Assembly (NCBI RefSeq): GCF_044987625.1 | Contig: NZ_JBJDSB010000005.1 | Location: 124,001 to 188,000 of the forward strand | Source of the DNA: Desulfobaculum sp044987625 | GTDB taxonomy: Bacteria; Desulfobacterota; Desulfovibrionia; Desulfovibrionales; Desulfovibrionaceae | Length of the DNA stretch: 64,000 bases | Direction of reading: 5' to 3' | Shown here: piece after piece, positions 38,079 through 45,812 of the stretch | How the letters are laid out: each line of letters opens with the position of its first letter | Numbering within the stretch: the first letter of the stretch is position 1 | The notes under the pieces: generated by a model | Told to the model about the DNA's origin: nothing | The model's database searches: none | The model's input: only the letters and a program-made list of their open reading frames with translations | Position numbers and translations under genes: made by a program

Positions 38079-38114
38079 TTGCGTGGTTCGTTAATGCAAA
38101 CCAATGGAGATTGC

Positions 38115-39305
38115 ATGGCAAAAATTGCCGTAAAGAACCTGTACAAGATCTTTGGTCCCAATCCCAAAAAGGTTGTCCCCATGCTTGAAGATGGCGCAAC
38201 CAAAGCGGACGTCAAGGAGAAGACCGGCCACGGCGTAGGCGTGAACAACGCTTCGTTCGAGGTTGAAGAAGGCGAAATCGTCGTCATCATGGGTCTCTCC
38301 GGCAGCGGCAAGTCTACCCTTGTCCGTTGCATCAACCGGCTTATCGAGCCGACCAGCGGCAGCGTCTTCATCGACGACGTTGACGTGACGAAGCTTTCCA
38401 GCGACGAGCTGCGCCAGCTGCGGCTGCAGAAGCTCGGCATGGTTTTCCAGAACTTCGCCCTCTTCCCCCACCGCACCGTGGCCGAAAACACCGAGTACGG
38501 CCTGGAGATTGCCGGCATCGAGCACGATGAACGCCGCAGCCGCGCCATGGTCGCGCTGGAGCAGGTGGGTCTGAAGGGTTGGGAAGACAGCTACCCCACA
38601 CAGCTTTCCGGCGGCATGCAGCAGCGCGTTGGCCTTGCCCGCGCCCTTGCACTCAACGCCGACATCCTGCTCATGGACGAGGCCTTTAGCGCCCTCGACC
38701 CGCTCATCCGTAGCGACATGCAGGACGAGCTGCTTTCCCTGCAGGACGAAATGCAGAAGACCATCGTCTTCATCAGCCATGACCTTGACGAGGCCCTCAA
38801 GCTCGGCGACCGCATCGTCCTCATGAAGGACGGCGAAATCGTCCAGATCGGCACCGCAGAGGACATTCTCACCGATCCTGCAGACGAATACGTCCGCCGC
38901 TTCGTTGAGGATGTGGACATCACCAAGATCCTCACCGCCGAAAGCGTGATGAAGAAGACCGAGACCGTTGCATGGCTCGGCACGGACGGCCCCCGCGCGG
39001 CCCTCCGCAAGATGAAGAAGAACAAGATTTCCAGCATCTTTGTGCTGCGCAAGGACCGAAGCCTCGCTGGCGTTATCTCCGCCGAAGAGGCCGTCAAGCT
39101 CGTTCAGGACGGCGCACGGACGCTGGATGGCGCCCTGCAGGAAGACATTGTCACCGTCCAGCCCGACACCCCCGCAGCGGATTTGTTCCAGGTTATGCAC
39201 AACCTGCCCTACCCGCTGGCCGTTGTGGATGAGAAAAAGAGGCTTAAGGGCGTTATCGTCCGCGGGCTTCTGCTGGGTGCAGTCGCAGAACGAGGAGCAG
39301 CATAA
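38115..39305 (+). CDS. proV: Glycine betaine/proline ABC transporter ATP-binding protein
   Basis: This 396-aa ATPase of the ProV/OpuAA type has Walker A GLSGSGKSTLVR near residue 62, signature LSGGMQQRVGLARAL near 161 and Walker B ILLMDEAFSALD near 184. A C-terminal pair of CBS domains (about 275-390) senses ionic strength in homologues. The N-terminal extension FGPNPKKVVPMLEDGATKADV is characteristic of this family. The start at ATG 38115 (MAKIAVKNL) follows GGAG. It is the first gene of proVWX, used for compatible-solute uptake under osmotic stress. Confidence 0.94.
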   Translation: MAKIAVKNLYKIFGPNPKKVVPMLEDGATKADVKEKTGHGVGVNNASFEVEEGEIVVIMGLSGSGKSTLVRCINRLIEPTSGSVFIDDVDVTKLSSDELRQLRLQKLGMVFQNFALFPHRTVAENTEYGLEIAGIEHDERRSRAMVALEQVGLKGWEDSYPTQLSGGMQQRVGLARALALNADILLMDEAFSALDPLIRSDMQDELLSLQDEMQKTIVFISHDLDEALKLGDRIVLMKDGEIVQIGTAEDILTDPADEYVRRFVEDVDITKILTAESVMKKTETVAWLGTDGPRAALRKMKKNKISSIFVLRKDRSLAGVISAEEAVKLVQDGARTLDGALQEDIVTVQPDTPAADLFQVMHNLPYPLAVVDEKKRLKGVIVRGLLLGAVAERGAA

Positions 39306-40153
39306 TGAGTTTTACAGTCCCCCGAATACCGCTTGGCGATGGAATCGAAACCGGCATCAACTTTCTTGTTGATCACTTCTCCTTTGCAACCAAGGCCTTC
39401 GCGGCCAGCATGGAGCATGTGCTGAACTGGCTGGAGAGCGGCCTGATGTTCCTGCCCCCGTGGCTGTTCATCCTGCTCTTTGCCGGACTGGCCCTGTGGT
39501 TCACCCGCAAACGCGGCGTCGCCATCTTCGTTCTGGTGGGGATGTCCTTTATCTGGAACCTCGGCCTGTGGGCTGCCACCATCAGCACCTTTGCGCTGGT
39601 TATCGTGGCAACCATGGTCGCCATTATGCTGGGCGTGCCCCTTGGCATCGGCTCCGCCATGAGCAACAAGATTTACCGTATCGTCATGCCCATTTTGGAC
39701 GTGATGCAGACCATGCCCGCCTTTGTGTACCTGATTCCGGCCATTCCGTTCTTTGGCCTGGGTAAGGTCGCGGCCATTTTCTCCACGGTTATCTTCTCCA
39801 TGCCCCCGGCAATCCGCCTGACCTGCCTCGGCATCCGTCAGGTCCCCCGCGAGCTGGTCGAGTGTGCGGACGCCTTTGGCTCCACCCGCTGGCAGAAGCT
39901 CGTGAAGCTGGAACTGCCCACAGCCCTGCCCACCATTATGGCAGGCGTCAACCAGACCGTTATGCTGGCCCTGTCCATGGTCGTTATCGCCGCCATGATT
40001 GGTGCCCGCGGCCTTGGCGGCGAAGTGTGGCGCGCCATCCAGCGTATGGAAGTTGGCGGCGGTTTCGAGGCCGGTATCGGCATCGTTATCGTGGCTATCT
40101 CTCTGGACAGAATTCTCCAGAAGGTCGGCTCTCGCAAGAAGAAGGCCGCCTAG
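39305..40153 (+). CDS. proW: Glycine betaine/proline ABC transporter permease
   Basis: This is a 282-residue inner-membrane permease with about six membrane segments, a short N-terminal domain and the ATPase-contact loop ELVECADAFGSTRWQKLVKLELP. The segment ALSMVVIAAMIGARGLGGEV is strongly conserved in ProW/OpuAB. The ATG shares one base with the proV stop (TAATG), indicating translational coupling. Confidence 0.94.
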   Translation: MSFTVPRIPLGDGIETGINFLVDHFSFATKAFAASMEHVLNWLESGLMFLPPWLFILLFAGLALWFTRKRGVAIFVLVGMSFIWNLGLWAATISTFALVIVATMVAIMLGVPLGIGSAMSNKIYRIVMPILDVMQTMPAFVYLIPAIPFFGLGKVAAIFSTVIFSMPPAIRLTCLGIRQVPRELVECADAFGSTRWQKLVKLELPTALPTIMAGVNQTVMLALSMVVIAAMIGARGLGGEVWRAIQRMEVGGGFEAGIGIVIVAISLDRILQKVGSRKKKAA

Positions 40154-40299
40154 TTTTACCCCGCGTTTTCTTGGCCTCATGCGGCCTGCCGGATCAGCCC
40201 GGGGCCACAGGCTCCCGCTCCGCGCGGGCCGCATGCGCCAAATACCGTGGCCGCCCAACTTCGCGGCGGCCCATGTATAACCATAACCCAGGAGGAAGG

Positions 40300-41157
40300 A
40301 TGCGTTTTCGCTTCGTTACATTGCTTGCCACTCTCGCGCTCATTGGCACGCTCTTCTGCGGCGCTGCTCAGGCCGCCAAAGGTACCGTAAACCTCGTCTA
40401 CGTCGAATGGTCCACAGAAGTCGCCAGTACCAACGTTGTCCGCGCTGTTCTGCAGGAACGCATGGGATACGATTGTGAAATCACACCTGTTTCTGCTGCC
40501 GCTATGTGGCAGGCGGTTGCAACGGACGAAGACGTTGACGGCATGGTCTCCGCATGGCTGCCCATTACCCAGCGCCACTACCTTGAGAAGCTGGAAGACA
40601 AGGTGGACAACCTTGGCCCCAACCTCGAAGGCGCCCGCATTGGCCTCGTTGTTCCCTCTTACGTGGAGATTGATTCCCTCGAAGAGATGAACAAAGTCAG
40701 CGACAAGTTCCGCGGCCGCATCGTGGGCATCGACCCCGGTTCCGGTGTTGTGGACAAGACCGAGAAGGCCATCAAGGCCTACAACCTGAGCGACATCGAC
40801 CTCGTCACCAGCTCCGGCGCCATGATGACCGCCACCCTCGCGGACTCCATCAAGCACAACGAGTGGGTTGCCGTGACTGGTTGGACCCCGCACTGGATGT
40901 TCGCCAAGTGGGACCTCAAGTACCTGAAGGACCCCAAGGGCGTGTACGGCGATGAAGAGTTCATCGGCACCTTCGCCCGCAAGGGTCTGGACAAGGATAT
41001 GCCCGAGGTCTACTCCTTCCTCGACAACTTCTACTGGTCCCCCGACGACATGGCCGAGGTCATGGTCTGGATCCAGGACGGCATGAAGCCTTACGAGGCC
41101 GCCAAGAAGTGGATCAACGAGAATAAGGAGACCGTGGACGGCTGGATCAACGGCTAG
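40300..41157 (+). CDS. proX: Glycine betaine-binding periplasmic protein
   Basis: This 285-aa substrate-binding protein of the OpuAC/ProX type has a signal peptide (MRFRFVTLLATLALIGTLFC, cleavage near AQA at residue 26) and the family start VNLVYVEWSTEVASTN. Aromatic residues for binding quaternary amines include the Trp in MVSAWLP and VAVTGWTPHWMF. I start at ATG 40300 immediately after GGAGGAAGG; the frame is open upstream into proW but there is no homology there. A terminator follows. Confidence 0.94.
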   Translation: MRFRFVTLLATLALIGTLFCGAAQAAKGTVNLVYVEWSTEVASTNVVRAVLQERMGYDCEITPVSAAAMWQAVATDEDVDGMVSAWLPITQRHYLEKLEDKVDNLGPNLEGARIGLVVPSYVEIDSLEEMNKVSDKFRGRIVGIDPGSGVVDKTEKAIKAYNLSDIDLVTSSGAMMTATLADSIKHNEWVAVTGWTPHWMFAKWDLKYLKDPKGVYGDEEFIGTFARKGLDKDMPEVYSFLDNFYWSPDDMAEVMVWIQDGMKPYEAAKKWINENKETVDGWING

Positions 41158-41181
41158 TTCACACACGCTCCAACTGTACGC

Positions 41182-41213
41182 AAGGGAGGCCGAGAAATCG
41201 GCCTCCCTTTTTG
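41182..41213 (+). terminator. Terminator of proVWX
   Basis: A 12-bp stem AAGGGAGGCCGA/TCGGCCTCCCTT has a GAAA tetraloop and is followed by TTT. It lies 25 bp after the proX stop. Confidence 0.93.
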
Positions 41214-41658
41214 TTTGCCGCGCCCGAGGAGCTGGACCGCCAAGGCGGCAACACACCGCAACGCGGCGCAACCGTGCGGCATTCTGCTTCCGCCTGAGGC
41301 GCGAAGAAGATGACAGATCAATTCAAAAATAACGACGGCGAGCAGAAGCAACGGCATGGGCACAGGCGCCCATGCGGCAAAGCCGATGGAAACGCCGCAA
41401 GACTGCGAACAGCCGCCTTTGCAGAGGAAGGGAGAGCGGGCCAATGCTGGCCGGTGAATGAGAGGCGCAGAAGGGACGGGACAGTCAGGGTACTGAGGGA
41501 GCAGATTCGTCCGGAAACATGGGGAACATGTCAGGCAGAGTTTGCGTGGCGGTACGCCCTTGCCCTCTTCCCGCCTTCGGGTAGCGAGACCTACCGGACA
41601 GTACAAAAAAGAGGGGACGCTTGGCTCAGCATACCTCATACGCTGCGCATCAAACGCA

Positions 41659-41693
41659 GAAAAGGGAGGCCGAGGTTTCGGTCTCCCTTTTCT
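41659..41693 (-). terminator. Terminator of the receiver gene at 41718
   Basis: A 13-bp stem (AAAGGGAGGCCGA with TCGGTCTCCCTTT, one G-T wobble) lies 25 bp beyond the minus-strand stop. Both sides carry T/A runs, so it can work in both directions. Its arms resemble the proX terminator. Confidence 0.8.
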
Positions 41694-41717
41694 TCATGAC
41701 ACGGATAACAAACAGGG

Positions 41718-42065
41718 TCAGGCGCAGCGCGCACTCTTCGTTGGCGCCCCGTTAAGGGAACGGGTCAGCCTGTTGAGCAGAAATTCATTGCCAGCTGCGG
41801 GCATAAAGCCTTTACAGGCTCCGCGCCCCGTCACGACGAGCACTTTCATCCATGGCTGCATGCGGGAAAGACCCCGCTGGATGTCTCCACACGGTGCGGG
41901 ACCATTGCGTACGTCAACAACCGCTGCGTCATACCGCATCATTCGCGCGAATTTGATGGCGGTGTTCACATCGGAAGCATAATCCACTGCAATGTTCTTG
42001 GCCGTAAGGCGCTCGACAAACGACGTCTGCAGTCTGCCTTCATCTTCTACTACAAGAATGCGCAT
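41718..42065 (-). CDS. Degenerate single-domain receiver protein (copy 2)
   Basis: This 115-aa receiver-like protein has the acidic start RILVVEDEGRL and a phosphorylation strand YDAAVVDVRNG, but the conserved Lys near the C-terminus is missing (NEFLLN stands at that place) and the loop after the Asp lacks the usual MP(G)xDG. It resembles the degenerate receiver at 43289: both have LARM or FARM followed by M(I)RYD. GCAGGAG precedes the ATG at 42065. The same pair order recurs upstream. Confidence 0.75.
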   Translation of the reverse strand: MRILVVEDEGRLQTSFVERLTAKNIAVDYASDVNTAIKFARMMRYDAAVVDVRNGPAPCGDIQRGLSRMQPWMKVLVVTGRGACKGFMPAAGNEFLLNRLTRSLNGAPTKSARCA

Positions 42066-42838
42066 GGCTTCTCCTGCAAAGGGGGGTTCGGTTATGCCTG
42101 ATTGTGTGGTCAATCAGCACATATGCCAATGCGGCCCACTTAGCACCAGCATTGTAGAGAGTCCAGCAAAAAATGAATTTTCTGTGACACGCCCGAAATC
42201 AGGCCGAAATCCACCCGCCAACGCCCCCGCATGCCCCAAAGCGTAAAGCGCCCCCATAAGGCACCAGCAGCGCCAAACGCTCCCAAGCCGCCCCATTTCC
42301 GCCACCCTCCGCGGCCGAAACTCTGGACCATGGTTTTGCCGCGCATCCTGTGCCCCAAAAAGGGCGCGCTCCGGCTGCGGGGCGGGAGAATGGTGTGACC
42401 GGACGATAGGACAGGGGCGGGGCCGCCCACGCCTGAGTAAGCCGTGTCATGCCCGACGACGTCCACTTCGCCCCTCTGGCCCACTCCCACCTGAAAAAGC
42501 ACACACCCGACATTTCGCCACACACTCAACGAGCACACTGCAGCGGCGCAGCGGCTTATGCCCACTGTCCCCAAAGAAAGCGCTTGTGCCCCGGCATGCG
42601 TGGGGAGAGAGGACAAGACGAGCGCTCGTCCCCTGAGAGGCGTCACGCAGCGTCATGCGCGGCTCCGATATTCGTACAAGGCGTCAACGTACCCACACCC
42701 TGCACGCCATATCGACGCTCCACGCGCCGCCACTCCTGCCCTCCCCTCTGCACAGAAAAACGCCGGGAAGGACGTGTGTCCTTCCCGGCGTTGGAGAATC
42801 GTATGCTTGCGCCTTACGCCCGGCGGGCCGTGCGCGGG
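42066..42838. other. Intergenic region within the receiver cluster
   Basis: This 770-bp stretch has no supported gene. Open frames on both strands are Arg/Pro/Ser-rich shadows without ribosome-binding sites. It contains the terminator at 42755-42792 and must hold the promoter of the receiver gene starting at 42065. Confidence 0.5.
42755..42792 (-). terminator. Terminator after the receiver gene at 42839
   Basis: A perfect 15-bp stem (AACGCCGGGAAGGAC with its complement) has loop GTGT and is followed on the minus strand by a U5 tract. It lies 47 bp beyond the stop. Confidence 0.93.
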
Positions 42839-43267
42839 CTAGAAGCGGCGCGCCAGAATGTCCTGAATTTTCTCTTCGTTATGCTTTTCCTGCAGCACGG
42901 CGCGCTTGGCCTGCGCCTTGCGAATGCGCTCCAGCAGGGCGTCCATGTCCACAGGCTTTTCCATGAAGTCCAGCGCGCCCAGCTTCATGGCTTCCACGCT
43001 GATCTGCACAGTGGCGTGGCCGGACAGGATGATGATCTGCACCTCGTCGTTTTTGGCCTTGATGCGCTTTAGCGTTTCAATGCCGTCCAGACCGGGCATC
43101 TGCATGTCGAGCACAACGGCGTCGAAGCACTCACAGTCAACCATTTCCAAAGCGTCACGGCCATTGGTCGCGGTGGAGACTTTAAGCTCCCGCATACGCA
43201 GACGTTCGGCCATGGTGTTCACGAAGTCGATATTGTCGTCCACGAGTAGGACATGGGCGTTGACCAT
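42839..43267 (-). CDS. Single-domain response regulator (canonical copy 2)
   Basis: This 142-aa stand-alone receiver has the acidic pair LLVDDN, phosphoacceptor Asp in VVLDMQMPGLDG, Thr/Ser switch in ILSGHAT and Lys in FMEKPVD. A C-terminal helical tail of ~25 residues (AQAKRAVLQEKHNEEKIQDIL) replaces an output domain. It closely resembles the receiver at 44331 including this tail, so the two are recent paralogues. AAGAGGAG precedes the ATG. It likely acts by protein-protein contact or as a phosphate shuttle. Confidence 0.9.
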   Translation of the reverse strand: MVNAHVLLVDDNIDFVNTMAERLRMRELKVSTATNGRDALEMVDCECFDAVVLDMQMPGLDGIETLKRIKAKNDEVQIIILSGHATVQISVEAMKLGALDFMEKPVDMDALLERIRKAQAKRAVLQEKHNEEKIQDILARRF

Positions 43268-43288
43268 TGCTGGCTCCTCTTTAGATGA

Positions 43289-43687
43289 TCACAAGACGTA
43301 GCGCGCGTCCGCGTGCGGTGCGTGCACCATCCCCCGTTCTTGCACTGCCAAAAGATGCGGCAGGAGTGAAGCCATGATAACCGGCTTTGTCACAAAGGTG
43401 CAAGCCTCTGTTTTTGCGTCAGATTCCTGATACTGGGGCGTGGTGTCATCGCACATGCACAGCGCCGCAACGTCATGTTGCAGTCCGCGAAGCCCGCGGA
43501 GCATTGCGTCCCAGCGCACGCCGCGCACCATCTCGTCCACAAGGGCGATGTCGTAGCGTATCATCCGTGCCAGCCGCAGTGCGCCCACAGCGTCCTGCGC
43601 CCATTCGGCGGCGTAGCCATGACCACTCAGGCCCGCCACAAGCCGTTTTCCATCCTCCGCGTCTGCGGTTACGACCAAAACGCGCAT
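43289..43687 (-). CDS. Degenerate single-domain receiver protein (copy 1)
   Basis: This 132-aa protein starts MRVLVVTADAEDG at ATG 43687 behind AAGGAAG; the frame is open further but codes low-complexity sequence. It has an Asp at the phosphorylation strand (YDIALVDEM) and TKPV at the Lys position, but the loop after the Asp and the rest of the site are unusual. It lies 21 bp before the canonical receiver at 43267. It is paralogous to the degenerate receiver at 41718. Confidence 0.75.
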   Translation of the reverse strand: MRVLVVTADAEDGKRLVAGLSGHGYAAEWAQDAVGALRLARMIRYDIALVDEMVRGVRWDAMLRGLRGLQHDVAALCMCDDTTPQYQESDAKTEACTFVTKPVIMASLLPHLLAVQERGMVHAPHADARYVL

Positions 43688-44100
43688 GCGCTTTCTTCCT
43701 TGTGTCGAGGCATCCGTCTGCTTCCTTTGCGGCCCCGCAAACCTGGGCGGGGGCTCCCTATGCTGTCTGTGCGCGCTTGCCTCTGACTCCCCCCGGTGCA
43801 TCGCCATGGCGCGCATCACCATGCACCGGCGCGTCGCTTTGCGCTGTTGGCGGAGTTTTCGTGTTGCGAGTGACTCCGGTAGCATGTGTTTTTAAGCATC
43901 GTCCACACGTTTTCCGCCACGTGAAACAGTGCACAATACACCAGTGTACCATAACGCCACGCCGCAGCAGCATCACACAAGCTCGCGCCATGCGCCCACA
44001 CGGAGAGATGCAGCTCGAAAAGGAGCCACCAGTGAAACCACGGCGCACGCCGCCGCCATAAATCACAAGAAAAGGGAGTATATAAAAGAGGGAGGAATAA

Positions 44101-44149
44101 AAAAGACTTCCGGAAGGCCGAAACCGCCAAGTTTTCGGCCTTCCGGAAG
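44101..44149 (-). terminator. Strong terminator with 17-bp stem
   Basis: The arms 44107-44123 and 44133-44149 are perfectly complementary (CTTCCGGAAGGCCGAAA and its complement) with a 9-base loop. On the minus strand a T-rich tail TCTTTTTT follows. It ends the operon that contains the receiver at 44331, although 180 bp downstream of it. Confidence 0.85.
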
Positions 44150-44236
44150 ACGAAGGCTCTCCGGTCACGGCGTCTGGCGGGAGGAGGTGTGGTGATGCTT
44201 CCCGTACATAACGCCATCCACTGACCCGAAGAGAAA

Positions 44237-44269
44237 TCCCGGCCTCAAACGTGCCTCACAAGGCCGGGA
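44237..44269 (-). repeat. Hairpin after the receiver gene at 44331
   Basis: A 9-bp stem TCCCGGCCT/AGGCCGGGA has a 15-base loop and is followed on the minus strand by ATTTCTCTTC. It is a possible weak first terminator. Confidence 0.45.
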
Positions 44270-44330
44270 AATACCGGCAGGCAAGGGCCACCGCCTGGCC
44301 CAAGCCGCCTACGCAGGTTGTCTTCTCCCA

Positions 44331-44762
44331 CTACCAACCGGCGTGGGAAAGTATGGACTGAATCTTTTCGTTGTTGTGCTCTTCTTCCAGCACAAGGCGC
44401 TTTGCCTGCGCCACGGTAATCTTTTTCACCAGCGTGTCGAAGTCCGCGGGCTTTTCCATAAAATCAAGGGCGCCAAGCTTCATGGCCTCTACGGACAGCT
44501 CCACCGTGGCATGACCGGACAGCAAGATGATTTGCACCTCGTCGTTATGCTCCTTGATGCGCCGCAGCGTTTCAAGGCCGTCCATGTCCGGCATTTGCAG
44601 GTCCAGCACCACCGCGTCGTAGCGGCGGGCGTCGATGGCGTCCACGGCGCTGCGGCCGTTATAAACCGCTGTCGCGTCCATCCCACGCGTGCGCAGGCGC
44701 TCGGCCAACGTCTCGACAAAATCCTTGTTGTCATCAACCAACAAAACGTTCACACCCGTCAT
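44331..44762 (-). CDS. Single-domain response regulator (canonical copy 1)
   Basis: This 143-aa receiver has LLVDDNKDFVETLAERL at the start, phosphoacceptor Asp in VVLDLQMPDMDG, LSGHAT and FMEKPAD. The C-terminal tail AQAKRLVLEEEHNNEKIQSIL matches the tail of the receiver at 42839. It lies 40 bp after the kinase-like gene, so it is probably co-transcribed with the upstream sensor genes. GGGAGG precedes the start. Confidence 0.9.
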   Translation of the reverse strand: MTGVNVLLVDDNKDFVETLAERLRTRGMDATAVYNGRSAVDAIDARRYDAVVLDLQMPDMDGLETLRRIKEHNDEVQIILLSGHATVELSVEAMKLGALDFMEKPADFDTLVKKITVAQAKRLVLEEEHNNEKIQSILSHAGW

Positions 44763-44802
44763 CTCTCAAAGCCTCCCCGCGCCACCCCCGGCGCACCATG
44801 GA

Positions 44803-45426
44803 TTAGACATTCTTCGGCAAACGCAGCACAAGGCCGCTGCCGGCCTCGGCCACGGCCGTCGCGCTCAGTGCGTCCAAAAGCTCCGCCATCTGGGACGCTT
44901 GCCCCCCGCCCCCGGCAGAAAAAACAATCTCCGCGCCCTCTTGCGTGGCGCGCGTGGTCACCGTCACCTGCGCGCCGTCCTCCACACTGTCCATCACAGC
45001 GTCAAGGCAGGCCAAAAGGAGCTGCATCAGCAGGAAAGGCCGCGTGGACACCACCACCCCGGCGTCACCCTGCGGGTCAAAACTCACGCCGCGCATGGCG
45101 GCCAACCGGGCGTAGAGATTCAGCGTCAGCTCCACGGACTCGTCCACCGGCACCTCGGCAAGGGGATGGTCCGTGCTGTGGGCGAAGGCATTAAGGCGCT
45201 TCACCACCGCGTCGGCATCCGCCGTGCGCTGCTGGATGTCCGCGGCAATACCCGCAAGGCGCTCAAAGTCGACCTCGCGGCCACGCGCGGCAAGGGTCAA
45301 CAAGTCCGTGAGCAGGCCCGCCTTTTCACGGATGGTGGCCAAATGGTTCTTGAACTCATGTGACACGCTGGCCGTCATACGGCCAAAGCAGACCAACCCG
45401 GCATCGGACCCGTTGTCAGCACTCAT
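44803..45426 (-). CDS. Histidine-kinase-like protein with degenerate catalytic domain
   Basis: This 207-aa soluble protein has an intact HisKA H-box (SVSHEFKNHLA, residues 20-30) followed by a dimerisation helix, but the HATPase part is short and lacks recognisable N, G1 (DxGxG) and F boxes: LLACLDAVMDSVEDG stands at the N-box position and a Gly-rich GGGGQ later. It could accept phosphate as a phosphotransfer protein without kinase activity, or inhibit a kinase. Its start overlaps the preceding receiver gene by 11 bp. Confidence 0.75.
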   Translation of the reverse strand: MSADNGSDAGLVCFGRMTASVSHEFKNHLATIREKAGLLTDLLTLAARGREVDFERLAGIAADIQQRTADADAVVKRLNAFAHSTDHPLAEVPVDESVELTLNLYARLAAMRGVSFDPQGDAGVVVSTRPFLLMQLLLACLDAVMDSVEDGAQVTVTTRATQEGAEIVFSAGGGGQASQMAELLDALSATAVAEAGSGLVLRLPKNV

Positions 45427-45796
45427 TGTTCTCTTCCCCTCCGGGATTCAAAGCCGCCTGAATGCGCTCCAGCAGCACCTGCAGCCGCACGGGCTTCATG
45501 AGGTAGTCGCTGGCACCGGCCTTGCGCCCTTCCTGACAGTCCTGCGTGGAGCCGTGACCCGTCAAAAAGATAAAGCGCATCTCGGGGCGCATGTCGCGCA
45601 TGGACTTCATGACGTCCAGCCCGCTGGTGCCGGGCATCTTCATATCCACCACGGCAAGGTCGTAGGCCTTGCTCTGTGTCATATCAATGGCGGCATCGCC
45701 GGACAGCGCGCAATCCGCATCAATTCCTCTGAGCCGCAGGCGCTCCACCAGTGTTTCCACCAGTTCGGCCTCATCGTCGACCAACAAAATCCGCAC
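45416..45796 (-). CDS. Single-domain response regulator
   Basis: This 126-aa receiver has LLVDDEAELVETL, phosphoacceptor Asp in AVVDMKMPGTSG, LTGHGS and LMKPV. It starts 16 bp after the sensor kinase stop, so it is the likely cognate partner of that kinase. The last 11 bp overlap the kinase-like gene that follows. Confidence 0.9.
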   Translation of the reverse strand: MRILLVDDEAELVETLVERLRLRGIDADCALSGDAAIDMTQSKAYDLAVVDMKMPGTSGLDVMKSMRDMRPEMRFIFLTGHGSTQDCQEGRKAGASDYLMKPVRLQVLLERIQAALNPGGEENNEC

Positions 45797-45812
45797 AATA
45801 TCTCTCCGTCCG

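Larger units (their letters stand above)
41158..41717. other. Intergenic region between proX and the receiver gene
   Basis: The 560-bp gap between convergent genes contains two terminators with closely similar arms (41182-41213 and 41659-41693) and no supported gene in between. Short open frames here lack a good ribosome-binding site and recognisable domains. Confidence 0.5.
43688..44330. other. Intergenic region within the receiver cluster
   Basis: The 640-bp region has no supported gene. It contains two minus-strand hairpins after the receiver gene at 44331 (44237-44269 and 44101-44149). A relatively AT-rich stretch lies around 44060-44105. Confidence 0.5.
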
